NCBI GenBank assembly: GCA_004353515.1
Contig: SMNZ01000010.1
Location: 19,696 to 83,695, forward strand
Direction of reading: 5' to 3'
Length of the DNA stretch: 64,000 nt
From: Alteromonadaceae bacterium M269
GTDB lineage: Bacteria; Pseudomonadota; Gammaproteobacteria; Enterobacterales; Alteromonadaceae
Shown here: piece by piece, positions 43,656 to 53,415 of the stretch
Layout of the letters: each line of letters opens with the position of its first letter
Numbering within the stretch: position 1 is the stretch's first letter
Translations under genes and position numbers: made by a program
The notes under the pieces: model-generated
Told to the model about the DNA's origin: nothing
The model's input: only the letters and a program-made list of their open reading frames with translations
Databases searched by the model: none

Positions 43656-43875
43656 AGCAATTTCTATTTTATGTCGTTAACGAAAGTTTATCACAATGTC
43701 GAATCATCGAAATCTTGTTTATTAGGAATATTTCGATTTGCTAAAACGACACGTCCTGACGAGTGACACTTTTTTGATAAAACGGCTAACCAATGTAAAA
43801 TACGCACCGTTTTGCGCTTTGTTAAGTGTAAAACTAAGGCCTTTTTCATGTTTTAGTTGTTATATAGTGTCACTC

Positions 43876-44919
43876 ATGTCCATATCAAAAGATTTAAATG
43901 CGTATAGAAAAATTTCAGTAGCACCTATGCTCGACTGGACAGATAGGCATTGTCGTTACTTTTTGCGTCTGATAACCAAGCATACACTGCTTTATACCGA
44001 AATGGTGACTACCGGCGCAATTATCTATGGAAAAGGTGATTACCTTTCTTTTAGTGATGCTGAACATCCGGTCGCACTGCAATTAGGCGGTTCTGACCCG
44101 GCAGCAATGGCTGAGTGTGCGGTGATTGCTAAGGATAAAGGTTATGACGAAGTCAACATGAATGTAGGTTGCCCGTCAGATCGGGTACAAAATGGACGCT
44201 TTGGTGCTTGTTTAATGGCGGAACCCGAAACGGTTGCTCAATGTGTTAGAGCTATGCAAGATGCTGTTGATATCCCGGTTACTGTGAAATGCCGTATTGG
44301 GGTTGACGACATGGACGAGTATGAAGATCTCTCCCGCTTTGTTGAAGTGGTCACTGATGCAGGTTGTGAAACATTGATCGTTCATGCTCGAAAAGCCTGG
44401 CTCAAGGGACTTAGCCCGAAACAAAATCGGGAAATTCCACCATTACTCTATGATCGTGTTTATGAATTGAAGCAGCAGTTTCCTCATTTACATATCAGCA
44501 TTAACGGTGGCGTTAAGACGCTTGATGAAGCTAAACTACATATGGAACAGGTTGATGGGGTCATGATTGGTCGCGAAGCTTATGCGAACCCTTCTATCTT
44601 GTCTGGTGTCGATGCTCGGTTCTATGGTGAAGAAGATAAGGTGTTCGATAGAGAACAAGTTGTTAAGGACATGCTTCCCTATATTCAGTCACATATAGAT
44701 AACGGTGGTCGAGTTTGGCATGTTGCTCGTCATATGTTGGGATTATTCCAGGGCCAGCCAGGTGGCCGAATTTGGCGCCGCTTTTTAAGTCAACAGGGCG
44801 CTGCTTATCAGACGAACCCACAGTTACTTATTGACGCACTTGATGCTATGCAGTCCGCTATATTCTCAAAAGAAGAATACCTTCAAAATAAAGCCGCTAA
44901 TAGCGACCTTAGCGCTTAA
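43876..44919 (+). CDS. dusA: tRNA-dihydrouridine synthase A
   Basis: A 347-residue flavoenzyme that reduces uridine to dihydrouridine in the tRNA D-loop. The start at ATG 43876 gives MSISKDLNAYRKISVAPMLDWTD; the in-frame extension to 43738 is unlikely to be coding. FMN-binding and catalytic features are VAPMLDWTDRHCR, the NVGCPSDRVQNGRFGACLM loop with the catalytic Cys, TVKCRIGVDD and INGGVKT. A 13-bp perfect hairpin (44934-44960) lies just after the stop. Confidence 0.95.
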   Translation: MSISKDLNAYRKISVAPMLDWTDRHCRYFLRLITKHTLLYTEMVTTGAIIYGKGDYLSFSDAEHPVALQLGGSDPAAMAECAVIAKDKGYDEVNMNVGCPSDRVQNGRFGACLMAEPETVAQCVRAMQDAVDIPVTVKCRIGVDDMDEYEDLSRFVEVVTDAGCETLIVHARKAWLKGLSPKQNREIPPLLYDRVYELKQQFPHLHISINGGVKTLDEAKLHMEQVDGVMIGREAYANPSILSGVDARFYGEEDKVFDREQVVKDMLPYIQSHIDNGGRVWHVARHMLGLFQGQPGGRIWRRFLSQQGAAYQTNPQLLIDALDAMQSAIFSKEEYLQNKAANSDLSA

Positions 44920-44933
44920 CGGGCTGGCAATAT

Positions 44934-44960
44934 CAGAGTTGGCGAATTTCGCCAACTCTG
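44934..44960 (+). terminator. Perfect 13-bp hairpin after dusA
   Basis: CAGAGTTGGCGAA / TTCGCCAACTCTG with only a single base between the arms. There is no T-tract, so intrinsic termination is uncertain. Confidence 0.5.
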
Positions 44961-45143
44961 TGGTCGTCTTGGCTAAAACGATTAAAAAACACGTAATCTT
45001 AGATATTAAATATAATTTTTTGAAATTAAATTTTTAATAAAAACAGTGTTTTAGCTAATTTTCTAGTAGTTGGCATAAGTCTCGCAACAACTATTGTGTT
45101 CGAAGTTACGACTTAATATTTAACCAACGCTAGGAAAGACATT

Positions 45144-45434
45144 ATGCTTACTCTCTCAAAACTATCAGCTGCCGCATTAGTTTCTGCAACTTTAGTTAGT
45201 GCTAATAGCCAAGCTGCGGAAGTTTCTTTAAAAGAATATGCGAATGCGATGATCGCACAAGCGCTACAAACCACCATTCAAGAAATCAAATTGTCTGTTC
45301 AAACTGACATTTTAACCGCGGCTAATGCATTTGACTTAGAGCCAAATACACTGCTAACGAAGGTCACTATTACTGATATTCCTGCTGATGAAGAGTCTGA
45401 TGCAGCAGAACAAGAATCGGAAAAGTCGGAGTAA
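45144..45434 (+). CDS. Small exported acidic protein
   Basis: A 96-residue protein with a clear signal peptide (MLTLSKLSAAALVSATLVSA, cleavage after SQA), a central helical stretch (KEYANAMIAQALQTTIQEIK) and an acidic Glu/Ser-rich tail. AGGAAAG lies just upstream of the ATG. No family is recognised. A 46-residue membrane protein follows 6 bp later, so the two are probably co-transcribed. Confidence 0.7.
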   Translation: MLTLSKLSAAALVSATLVSANSQAAEVSLKEYANAMIAQALQTTIQEIKLSVQTDILTAANAFDLEPNTLLTKVTITDIPADEESDAAEQESEKSE

Positions 45435-45440
45435 TTAGTA

Positions 45441-45581
45441 ATGATTATTCAAACGCAAATTTTGATGTTGATATTTGCTCCGCTACTTGCATATGTGGCA
45501 GCGGCTGTGTTGTTCACTGCCATTGAATCCAAAGGCTTATTTGGTCAGCGAGTACTCAGTAATGTTAAGAGCGGTCAGTAG
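45441..45581 (+). CDS. Small single-pass membrane protein (46 aa)
   Basis: A 46-residue ORF beginning MIIQTQILMLIFAPLLAYVA, with one hydrophobic segment (about 4-26) and a short basic tail ending NVKSGQ. It begins 6 bp after the 96-residue exported protein, with GGAG 7-8 nt upstream of its ATG. Its stop codon lies inside the terminator-like hairpin at 45567-45596. Position, ribosome binding site and membrane segment make it a credible small gene of unknown function. Confidence 0.6.
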   Translation: MIIQTQILMLIFAPLLAYVAAAVLFTAIESKGLFGQRVLSNVKSGQ

Positions 45582-45596
45582 CTCTGAACCGCTCTT
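45567..45596 (+). terminator. Terminator-like hairpin overlapping the small membrane gene stop
   Basis: AAGAGCGGT (45567-45575) pairs perfectly with ACCGCTCTT (45588-45596) around a 12-nt loop that includes the TAG stop; CTTTTT follows about 8 nt later. Confidence 0.6.
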
Positions 45597-46042
45597 AATA
45601 TTACCTTTTTAAGTTCGCTACGATTTCCCGAATTAGCGAGCCATTTCCACTCTATAACTTTTTATTTCTTCTTTCTGTTTTCACGGACTTTCCATCAAAT
45701 CAACGTCTTAAGTTGACTTGGTTACTCTATTTTTCCACAAGTTCTATAGTGATATTTGAGCTTTGGCCATAGTTATATTGACACTGTAGCTAACCCCATA
45801 CTTTCCCCTTGCTTTTTGATTCAGGGCCATACTCATTATTGATATTGTGAAATTAACCACTTAGTTGGCTAAAACAACGATCTTTTAGTTCCAGAAATGT
45901 TAAGTGTGGCGCCATTTTCTTTTAAAGTCTAATAAAATCAATGGTTTATATTTTGGCATGGGAATTGGAATACTTATATGGAATAACTTGAACCGCTGTT
46001 ATCGAAACACTAGCAGCATAATTAAAAATGGAGATAAACATT
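45597..46042. other. Non-coding region upstream of pspA with a sigma-54-like element
   Basis: About 445 bp without a convincing gene; a 66-codon open frame at 45904-46104 overlaps pspA out of frame and is rejected. At 45954-45969 TGGCATG-GGAA-TTGGA resembles a sigma-54 -24/-12 promoter, with the -24 GG intact but the -12 GC changed to GG. Confidence 0.45.
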
Positions 46043-46702
46043 ATGAGTATGTTTTCAAGAATTTCAGACATTGTGCAATCAAACTTGAATGCTATGTTGG
46101 ATAAAGCAGAAGACCCACAAAAAGTCGTTCGCCTTATTATTCAAGAAATGCAAGAAACATTAGTTGAATTGCGCTCTGTTGCAGCTAGAAACTTAGCCGA
46201 GAAAAAGGATTATCAGAGAAGGATTGATGCCGCTCAACGTAAAGAAAGCGATTGGCAAAATAAAGCTGAGCTTGCTCTAAGCAAAGATCGTGAAGACTTA
46301 GCGAGATCAGCGTTAATCGAAAAGCAGCAAATCACCGAACAACTAGCAGTATTGACTCAACAAATGACGGTTCTTGATGAGAACTTAGAGAAGCTTCAGG
46401 ACGATGCTACAAGATTACAAGAGAAACTTGCAGAAGCTAAGGCTAAGCAAAAGAGCATGGCAATGCGTCAGAAGACTGCCGATGTTCGCCTTAAAGTGAA
46501 AGCGAAGCAAGCAACGGTTGAGATTGACGAAGTGATTACGCGTTTTGAAAGTTACCAAAATAAATTGGATGACTTGGAAGCGCAGGTTGAAGCCTACGAT
46601 ATTGTTAACTCAGAGAAATCGCTTGAAAAAGAGTTTAGAGATTTAGAGAAAGACGGTGTTATCGAGGCTGAACTTGAGGCTTTAAAAAAGAAAGTCGCAT
46701 AA
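46043..46702 (+). CDS. pspA: Phage shock protein A
   Basis: A 219-residue PspA/IM30-family protein, almost entirely coiled coil. It starts MSMFSRISDIVQSNLNAML, with the conserved EDPQKVVRLIIQEMQETLVE. It binds stressed inner membrane and controls the Psp response. ATG 46043 has GGAG 10-13 nt upstream and is preferred over 46028. pspC follows 61 bp downstream; no pspB is present between them and no pspF is seen in the window. Confidence 0.95.
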   Translation: MSMFSRISDIVQSNLNAMLDKAEDPQKVVRLIIQEMQETLVELRSVAARNLAEKKDYQRRIDAAQRKESDWQNKAELALSKDREDLARSALIEKQQITEQLAVLTQQMTVLDENLEKLQDDATRLQEKLAEAKAKQKSMAMRQKTADVRLKVKAKQATVEIDEVITRFESYQNKLDDLEAQVEAYDIVNSEKSLEKEFRDLEKDGVIEAELEALKKKVA

Positions 46703-46763
46703 GTTGCAGGCTTAATAGGTGCAAGCAATGGTGCCTGCACCTCCTCAAGTGACGGAGAGTATT

Positions 46764-46964
46764 ATGAAAACGATAGGTGAAAATACCCATTTTTATAAAG
46801 ACACATTGAGAAAGAAAGTTTCAGGTGTTTGTGCAGGAATAGCTAGGTACTTTGGCTTTGATCCTCTTTGGGTAAGATGTGCAGCAATTGTTGCCTTTAT
46901 TTTTATGCCAGTGCCTGTTGCGTTAGCTTATTTGATAGCGGTGTTGTTGCTCCCTAATCGATAA
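46764..46964 (+). CDS. pspC: PspC-domain membrane protein
   Basis: A 66-residue protein carrying the PspC domain: KKVSGVCAGIARYFGFDPLWVR followed by a hydrophobic membrane stretch to the C-terminus (LLLPNR). ATG 46764 is preceded by GGAG; the longer reading from 46719 is unlikely. PspC normally senses envelope stress with PspB. It is shorter than enteric PspC and lacks the long periplasmic coiled-coil part. Confidence 0.88.
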   Translation: MKTIGENTHFYKDTLRKKVSGVCAGIARYFGFDPLWVRCAAIVAFIFMPVPVALAYLIAVLLLPNR

Positions 46965-47027
46965 AAGCTGTTCTTAAAAGGAAGACGTTAGAGCATATTT
47001 TTTCGAAAGTTTTAGGTGGGGCTTATT

Positions 47028-47351
47028 ATGAAAACATTGTTTATTATCATTTGTTGCATACTCTTTATTAATTGGGGGCTAAACAGCCATTGGTTGCATT
47101 TTCATGATATTCACTGGCATGGTCATTACATAGATTCTATCGCTGATGTTTCGGGCATTGTTATTGGAATTATTATAGCGGTATTGATTGCTATAGGTGT
47201 TTTCTTAGGGATGGCAGTGTTAGGTGGAACTATTGTTTTTATCGTCTTTGCCTCTCTATTTATAGCAACTGTCAGTGCTTTCTGGCCAATTGCACTTATC
47301 GTGATTGCGTGTTGCCTTATCTCAAGAAAAGGAAGTCGAAATAGTTATTAA
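47028..47351 (+). CDS. Small membrane protein of the psp cluster with His-rich loop
   Basis: A 107-residue protein with an N-terminal hydrophobic segment, a His/Trp-rich stretch (HWLHFHDIHWHGHY, about residues 23-36) and two further membrane segments. It lies 63 bp after pspC in the same orientation, so it is probably part of the psp cluster. The His cluster could bind metal at the membrane surface (inference). No specific family is recognised. Confidence 0.7.
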   Translation: MKTLFIIICCILFINWGLNSHWLHFHDIHWHGHYIDSIADVSGIVIGIIIAVLIAIGVFLGMAVLGGTIVFIVFASLFIATVSAFWPIALIVIACCLISRKGSRNSY

Positions 47352-47540
47352 AATGAATTGTTGAGGGCTGAATGGCCCTCAATCTTCTCAAGATAACTTG
47401 TATTTATCAGAAGGTAATTTTGCGCAACCTAATTTAGGTATAAAAACCTAACAATATGTAACGCTTTGCTACTAGTATTAATTTTGAGGTTCTGTAGCAT
47501 ACTAAGCACTTGTTTATTTAAACTTTATTTATATTTTGTT

Positions 47541-47987
47541 ATGCGTCAAACCTATTTAGCTATTTTCTTAGCGCTATCTTCTTTCATGTCTTTTGCTGAC
47601 CTTGAGGTTAAAGACGCGACCATTCGCCTTCTTCCTCCTGGTGTACCAAATACAGCTGCCTACCTTGAGATAAAAAATACCGGGGATAAGGATATTTCTA
47701 TTGTCGGTGCAGAATCTTCGATTGTGGATAGAATTGAGTTGCATGCACATGTTATGGAAGGCGAAGTGATGAGTATGGTTAAACAAAGTGAAGTGAGTGT
47801 TGGTGCTGGTGAATCTTTGTATTTTCAGCCCGGTGGCTATCACTTGATGATGTTTGGCCTGAAAAGACCTTTAAGTAAAGGTGAAAGCATCGATATCCAA
47901 ATAGTGACGAATGAAGGTGAAAATTTGACATTTAGTGCCATAGTTAAAGAGCCTTCAGCACAAAAAAATAAACATCATCATCATTAA
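47541..47987 (+). CDS. Periplasmic copper chaperone PCu(A)C
   Basis: A 148-residue exported protein (signal MRQTYLAIFLALSSFMSFA). The PCu(A)C copper site is visible: His of ELHAHVME, the Met pair of EVMSMV, and HLMMFGL, giving the H-M-x10-M-x21-H-x-M type pattern. It delivers Cu(I) to cytochrome oxidase or related centres. The C-terminus ends in four histidines. ATG 47541 is chosen; the in-frame extension to 47466 adds no signal-like sequence. A DUF2333 gene follows 8 bp downstream. Confidence 0.9.
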   Translation: MRQTYLAIFLALSSFMSFADLEVKDATIRLLPPGVPNTAAYLEIKNTGDKDISIVGAESSIVDRIELHAHVMEGEVMSMVKQSEVSVGAGESLYFQPGGYHLMMFGLKRPLSKGESIDIQIVTNEGENLTFSAIVKEPSAQKNKHHHH

Positions 47988-47995
47988 GGTAAGTA

Positions 47996-48988
47996 ATGAG
48001 ACAGTATTTTCAGACAAAGTGGGTGTTGAGCGCTATAGGCGTCTTGGTTTTTATTCTTTATATCATCAGTATTTATTGGAGCGTTCAGCCTGATACATTT
48101 GATGTCAATGAGTATAGCCAGCAACAAGCCAGGGAGCAGTCTGTTCCTCTAGTAACGGGTTATACAATGACCACAACTTTAATCAGAGTGAGTGAAACCT
48201 TGCTTGATAAACCGGGTGGTTATTTATCAAATGACGTCATTCCTCCAAGTGCATTTATGGACAATATGCCGAGCTGGGAGTTTGGTGTATTAGAGATGGT
48301 ACGAGATTTATCACTCGCCATGCGTAAGGATTTTAGTCGCTCTCAATCTCAATCTGTTGAAAATCAGGCACTTATTGAAGCTCAGCCTAAATTTAATATA
48401 GACAGTCGTCGCTGGATCCTTCCTTCCGCTGAATCGCAGTATCAATATGGTATCGATCAACTTTATGTTTATCGCGATGGCCTGACAAATATCAGTGCTG
48501 ATCAAGCACAGTTTTACGCGCGAGCAGATAACTTGCGTGACTGGTTAAAACAGGTTGAGAAGAAAATGGGAAGCCTGTCACAACGATTAAGTGCGAGTGT
48601 TGGTCAAGAGATGATTAACACCGACTTGGCTGGAGACTCTGCCGCAAGACAGTCGACACCTAATAGTAGCCAACCTTATATCAAAACAAGCTGGTGGAAA
48701 TTGGATGATAATTTCTACGAAGCGCGAGGTTCTAGCTGGGCTCTGCTGCATTTCTTAAAAGCGGTTGATACAGATTTTGCCGATGTGTTGGAAAAGAAAA
48801 ATGCACGCGTTAGCCTTCAACAAATTATTCGTGAACTTGAAGCAACACAACAAACCGTGTGGAGCCCAATGATATTGAACGGTGATGGTTTTGGCATGTT
48901 GGCTAACCATTCATTGGTTATGGCGAATTACATTTCACGCGCAAATGCAGCACTTATCGATTTATCAGAACTGTTGAGTCAGGGTTAA
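47996..48988 (+). CDS. DUF2333 family membrane-anchored protein
   Basis: A 330-residue protein with one N-terminal membrane segment (about residues 10-28, WVLSAIGVLVFILYIISIYW) and a large periplasmic domain. It matches DUF2333, including GYTMTTTLIRVSETLLDKPGGYLSNDV and SWWKLDDNFYEARGSSWALLHFLKA. The function is unknown. It is 8 bp after the copper chaperone and 17 bp before a beta-barrel protein, so the three are probably one operon. Confidence 0.85.
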   Translation: MRQYFQTKWVLSAIGVLVFILYIISIYWSVQPDTFDVNEYSQQQAREQSVPLVTGYTMTTTLIRVSETLLDKPGGYLSNDVIPPSAFMDNMPSWEFGVLEMVRDLSLAMRKDFSRSQSQSVENQALIEAQPKFNIDSRRWILPSAESQYQYGIDQLYVYRDGLTNISADQAQFYARADNLRDWLKQVEKKMGSLSQRLSASVGQEMINTDLAGDSAARQSTPNSSQPYIKTSWWKLDDNFYEARGSSWALLHFLKAVDTDFADVLEKKNARVSLQQIIRELEATQQTVWSPMILNGDGFGMLANHSLVMANYISRANAALIDLSELLSQG

Positions 48989-49005
48989 ATAATATGAGGG
49001 TTAAT

Positions 49006-49761
49006 ATGAAAAGAGTACTTTTAGCGGCTTCGTTAGCAATGACCGCATCAACAAGTGCTATGGCAGATACAGTGTTAGGGCTGTATTTGGGGGCGGAAGG
49101 CTGGAATATGTCGGCTGATGGTGGTTTCGCCAATAACTCAAATCTACAACAGTTTAATTTTGATGATGAAACGCAAGGATCTTTTTACGTAGCGTTAGAG
49201 CACCCGGTTCCGCTTATCCCTAATATCAAAGTCAAGCACTCAACACTGGATACACAAGGCGATGTGAACCTTGATCAAACGTTTACCTTTAACGGAGAGC
49301 TGTTTACGGCTAACACCAATTTATTTACTGAGATTGATGTCACCCATACCGATATCGTTCTTTATTATGAGGTGTTTGATAACAACCTCTTTAGCTTTGA
49401 TTTCGGTATTAACGGGAAGTACGTTGAAGGTGATTTGATAGCGCAAGATTTGGGCGAAACAACGCGATTAGCTAGCGAGAATTTTTCTGGCATCGTTCCT
49501 TTACTTTATTCAAGAATTCAAATTGGTGTGCCTTTTACCGGGTGGGGAGCCTACGCCGAAGGTAGCTACCTTTCTATTGATGACAACACCTTATACGACT
49601 ACCAAATTGCATTAACGTATGCGGTTGTCGAGAATTTGGCCGTTGATGTTAGTCTGCAATTGGGCTATCGCTCATTATTACTTGAGCTAGATGACGTTGA
49701 CGACATCACTACTGATCTTGATTTCGATGGCGTTTTTGCAGCTATTGAAATTCATTTTTGA
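49006..49761 (+). CDS. TIGR04219 family outer-membrane beta-barrel protein
   Basis: A 251-residue exported protein (signal MKRVLLAASLAMTASTSAMA) with alternating hydrophobic strands of a small beta-barrel, ending AAIEIHF with the terminal Phe of outer-membrane proteins. The pattern VLGLYLGAEGWNMSADGGF followed by FYVALEHPVPLIPNIKV fits TIGR04219. ATG 49006 is preferred to 48994 because AGGG lies 5-8 nt upstream. It is the last gene of the copper chaperone-DUF2333 unit. Confidence 0.85.
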   Translation: MKRVLLAASLAMTASTSAMADTVLGLYLGAEGWNMSADGGFANNSNLQQFNFDDETQGSFYVALEHPVPLIPNIKVKHSTLDTQGDVNLDQTFTFNGELFTANTNLFTEIDVTHTDIVLYYEVFDNNLFSFDFGINGKYVEGDLIAQDLGETTRLASENFSGIVPLLYSRIQIGVPFTGWGAYAEGSYLSIDDNTLYDYQIALTYAVVENLAVDVSLQLGYRSLLLELDDVDDITTDLDFDGVFAAIEIHF

Positions 49762-49873
49762 TCGGAAATTGATTTTTTAAGCATTAAAAGTAATAAAAAA
49801 TCCCAATATAGTCTTTCCTGATTATCCATAAGAACGTTAATCTCTGCGCACTAGCTTAGAGGTTAACTTTATT

Positions 49874-51697
49874 ATGGCATCATCGAATACTCCTTCGTAT
49901 AGCCCTGCGTCCATGTTGAACGAGGCGCAGTGGTTGCAATTGAATCAGGCTGTTTCCCAGCTGAATCCAAGTCAGCTTACTTGGGTCAGTGGTTATTTAG
50001 CCGGTTTAGCTCAGGCACAAGCACCTGCAGCTGTTTTAACTAGTGTTGAACCGCAAAGTAGTGCGGAGCCTTCAGCCAAAATGACAATCTTATATGGTTC
50101 TCAAACAGGTAATGCTAAAGGCGTTGCTGAGAACTTTAAGAATCATGCCGAGGCTGCTGGATTAAATGTTCAGTTGATGAACATGGCTGACTTTAAGCCT
50201 AAATCCATCAAGAATGAAACTCATGTCGCGATTGTAGTCAGTACACACGGTGAGGGTGATCCACCTGATGACGCTATTGAATTGCACGAGTTTTTAGGAA
50301 GCAAAAAGGCACCTAAGCTTGATGCCTTGAAATATTCTGTGATTGGACTGGGCGATACAAGCTACGAGTTTTTCTGTCAAACAGCGAAAGACTTCGATCA
50401 AAAGCTTTCTGCTCTTGGCGCTAAAGCGGTTACTGAATTGGTTTCGTGTGATGTTGATTACGATGAAGCTGCTGAAGGTTGGATAGCGTCGGTAACATCT
50501 AAGCTTAAAGATGAGCTCTCTAAGTCATCTCAAGTGGTTGCGATGCCGGGTGTCACGTTAAAAGAAAGTGCACCAATCGTTCATGAATATACGAAGAAAA
50601 ACCCTTACACAGCAACATTGGGCGAACAGATAAAAATTACGGGCCGTGACTCTGTCAAAGATATTCGACATGTCGAAATATCATTAGAAGATTCTGGTAT
50701 CCAATACTCGCCAGGTGATGCGCTTGGGCTTTGGTTTACCAATGATCCTGCTCTTGTCGATGAGATATTAACGATCTTAGAGCTTGATGGTGATGATGCG
50801 GTCAATCTAGCTGGTGATTCGATGGCGCTTAAAGCAGCGTTGGTTGAAAAACTTGAGTTAACTCAAAGCTATCCTAACTTTGTTAAGTCTTATGGTGAGA
50901 ATTCACAGGACGAAAAGCTGAAAGCGCTATTGGCGACCCCCGCAGATTTAAGAGATTACTTAGCTGATCGTCAAATCGTTGATGTGATAAGAGACTTCCC
51001 AGTGAAGATTGAAGCACAACAATTGGTTGATGCGCTCAGACCTATCTCTCCTAGACTTTATTCAATTGCGTCTAGCCAAGCAGAGGTTGAAGAAGAAGTA
51101 CACCTGACTGTAGCAGTTGTCGAATATGATGCGTTTGGTCAAAAACACCTAGGTGGTGCATCTGGATTCTTGGCAGAGCGCCTTGAGGAAGAACAAGAAG
51201 TTCGAGTCTATATCGAAAACAACGATAACTTCCGTTTACCAGCAGACCCTAATACACCGGTGATCATGGTTGGTCCAGGTACTGGTATTGCACCGTTTAG
51301 AGCATTTATGCAAGAGCGTGATGCACAAGAAGCAGAAGGTAAGAACTGGTTATTCTTTGGAAACCCAAGCTTTACTCAAGATTTCTTGTATCAGGTTGAG
51401 TGGCAACGTTTCGTTAAAGATGGCGTTTTAGACAAAATCAGTTTGGCATTTTCAAGAGATCAGGAACATAAGATTTATGTTCAACACAGATTGCTTGAGC
51501 AAGGCGCAGAGGTTTATCAGTGGCTAGAAGAGGGCGCACATTTTTATGTCTGTGGTGATGCAAATCAAATGGCTAAAGATGTTCACGAAGCGCTAATTAG
51601 CATCGTTGAGAAACATGGCGGCAAAAACAGAGAAGATGCCGAGAAATATATAACAGATTTGCGTAGAGCAAAAAGATACCAGAAGGATGTCTACTAA
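49874..51697 (+). CDS. cysJ: Sulfite reductase (NADPH) flavoprotein alpha subunit
   Basis: A 607-residue flavoprotein. The FMN flavodoxin domain (about 70-210) has [17 protein letters not shown] and [12 protein letters not shown]. The FAD/NADP ferredoxin-reductase domain follows, with [21 protein letters not shown] and the C-terminal [11 protein letters not shown]. It passes electrons from NADPH to CysI for sulfite reduction to sulfide. Its stop overlaps the cysI start (TAATG). Expression with cysI and cysH is expected to follow sulfur supply. Confidence 0.96.
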   Translation: MASSNTPSYSPASMLNEAQWLQLNQAVSQLNPSQLTWVSGYLAGLAQAQAPAAVLTSVEPQSSAEPSAKMTILYGSQTGNAKGVAENFKNHAEAAGLNVQLMNMADFKPKSIKNETHVAIVVSTHGEGDPPDDAIELHEFLGSKKAPKLDALKYSVIGLGDTSYEFFCQTAKDFDQKLSALGAKAVTELVSCDVDYDEAAEGWIASVTSKLKDELSKSSQVVAMPGVTLKESAPIVHEYTKKNPYTATLGEQIKITGRDSVKDIRHVEISLEDSGIQYSPGDALGLWFTNDPALVDEILTILELDGDDAVNLAGDSMALKAALVEKLELTQSYPNFVKSYGENSQDEKLKALLATPADLRDYLADRQIVDVIRDFPVKIEAQQLVDALRPISPRLYSIASSQAEVEEEVHLTVAVVEYDAFGQKHLGGASGFLAERLEEEQEVRVYIENNDNFRLPADPNTPVIMVGPGTGIAPFRAFMQERDAQEAEGKNWLFFGNPSFTQDFLYQVEWQRFVKDGVLDKISLAFSRDQEHKIYVQHRLLEQGAEVYQWLEEGAHFYVCGDANQMAKDVHEALISIVEKHGGKNREDAEKYITDLRRAKRYQKDVY

Positions 51698-53415
51698 TGG
51701 CTGGCAATAATCCCGAAGATCAAAAACCGTCACCGAACGAGCGAATTAAAGGTGAGAGTAACTTCTTACGCGGAACTATCGCTCAAGATTTGAAAGATGA
51801 TTTAACTGGTGGCTTTACGTCTGATAACTTTCAGTTAATTCGTTTCCACGGTATGTATCAACAAGATGACCGTGATATTCGTGGCGAGCGCGCTAAGCAA
51901 AAACTAGAGCCTATGCACAATGTTATGCTTAGAGCACGTATGCCTGGCGGTGTTATAACACCAAAGCAATGGCTATCTGTAGAGAAGTTTGCAGAAGAAC
52001 ATTCAACATACGGCAGTGTTCGTTTAACGACTCGTCAGACGTTCCAGTATCACGGCGTATTGAAGCCTAAGATGAAACTTATGCACCAAACGTTGGCGAG
52101 TGTAGGTATCGATTCAATCGCTACTGCTGGTGATGTAAACAGAAACGTTTTGTGTACACCAAACCCAGTGGAGTCTGAAGTTCACCAACAAGCTTGGGAA
52201 TGGGCGGTTAAGATTAGCGAACACTTACTTCCAAAAACACATGCTTATGCTGAGATTTGGTTGGACGGTGAAAAAGTTGAAAGTACTGAAGAACCTGTAT
52301 TAGGTCCTAAGTACTTGCCTCGTAAGTTTAAAACAACTGTTGTTATCCCACCGCAGAACGATATTGACGTTCATGCGAATGACTTGAACTTTGTTGCTAT
52401 TGCTGAAAACGGTAAGTTAGTTGGCTTCAACGTGCTAGTCGGTGGTGGCTTGGCGATGACCCACGGTGATAAAAACACCTTCCCAAGAAAAGCTGATGAT
52501 TTTGGTTTTATCACACTAGATAAAACATTGGCCGTTGCGGAAGCGGTTGTTACCACTCAGAGAGACTGGGGAAATCGTTCGAACCGTAAGAATGCGAAGA
52601 CTAAATACACACTAGAAGCAGTAGGTGTTGACGCATTCAGAGCTGAAGTTGAAAAACGTGCTGATGCTAAATTTGCAGAGAGCAGACCGTATGAGTTTAC
52701 TGATCGTGGTGACCGTATTGGTTGGGTCGAAGGTATCGATAAGAAGCATCACTTGACGCTATTTATCGAAAACGGACGTATCTTAGATTTTCCAAACAAG
52801 CCTCTGAAAACAGGTTTACGCAAGATTGCTGAAGTTCACAAAGGTGATTTCCGCATGACGGCTAACCAGAATTTGATTATCGCTGGTGTAGCGACGGAAG
52901 ATAAAGATGAAATCGAGCGCTTAGCTCGTGAACATGGCCTAATCGAAGACGAACTAACAGCGCAACGTCAAAACTCTATGGCTTGTGTGTCTTTGCCTAC
53001 TTGTCCATTAGCGATGGCGGAAGCAGAGAGAATGTTGCCTCAGTCAGTGACGTCTCTTGAAGACATTTTGACCAAGTATGGATTGAAAGACGAGCATATC
53101 GTTTATCGTGTTACAGGCTGTCCAAATGGGTGTGGTCGAGCCATGCTTGCTGAAGTTGGATTGGTTGGAAAAGGCCCTGGTAAGTACAACTTGCATTTAG
53201 GCGGTAATCGCGCGGGAACCAGAATTCCGAGAATGTATCGTGAGAATATTGGTGAAGAAGAAATCATGAGTATTCTGGATGATCTTATCAGTCGCTGGGC
53301 GAGTGAGAGACAGCCAAACGAAGCATTCGGTGATTTTGTTATTCGTTCCGAAATTATTTTACCTGTCGTTAATTCGGCTGAGGATTTCTACGATGAGCCT
53401 AGCTATTCAATCTAA
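51697..53415 (+). CDS. cysI: Sulfite reductase haemoprotein beta subunit
   Basis: A 572-residue sirohaem/[4Fe-4S] enzyme that reduces sulfite to sulfide with six electrons from CysJ. The iron-sulfur/sirohaem cysteines are in [11 protein letters not shown] and CPNGCGRA. Duplicated sulfite/nitrite reductase ferredoxin-like domains include the early [16 protein letters not shown]. It overlaps cysJ by 1 bp and cysH by 23 bp. Confidence 0.97.
   Translation: MAGNNPEDQKPSPNERIKGESNFLRGTIAQDLKDDLTGGFTSDNFQLIRFHGMYQQDDRDIRGERAKQKLEPMHNVMLRARMPGGVITPKQWLSVEKFAEEHSTYGSVRLTTRQTFQYHGVLKPKMKLMHQTLASVGIDSIATAGDVNRNVLCTPNPVESEVHQQAWEWAVKISEHLLPKTHAYAEIWLDGEKVESTEEPVLGPKYLPRKFKTTVVIPPQNDIDVHANDLNFVAIAENGKLVGFNVLVGGGLAMTHGDKNTFPRKADDFGFITLDKTLAVAEAVVTTQRDWGNRSNRKNAKTKYTLEAVGVDAFRAEVEKRADAKFAESRPYEFTDRGDRIGWVEGIDKKHHLTLFIENGRILDFPNKPLKTGLRKIAEVHKGDFRMTANQNLIIAGVATEDKDEIERLAREHGLIEDELTAQRQNSMACVSLPTCPLAMAEAERMLPQSVTSLEDILTKYGLKDEHIVYRVTGCPNGCGRAMLAEVGLVGKGPGKYNLHLGGNRAGTRIPRMYRENIGEEEIMSILDDLISRWASERQPNEAFGDFVIRSEIILPVVNSAEDFYDEPSYSI

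Noticed and set aside
45904..46104. 66-codon ORF upstream of and overlapping pspA
   Set aside because: It overlaps pspA out of frame, covers the likely promoter and has no recognisable sequence.
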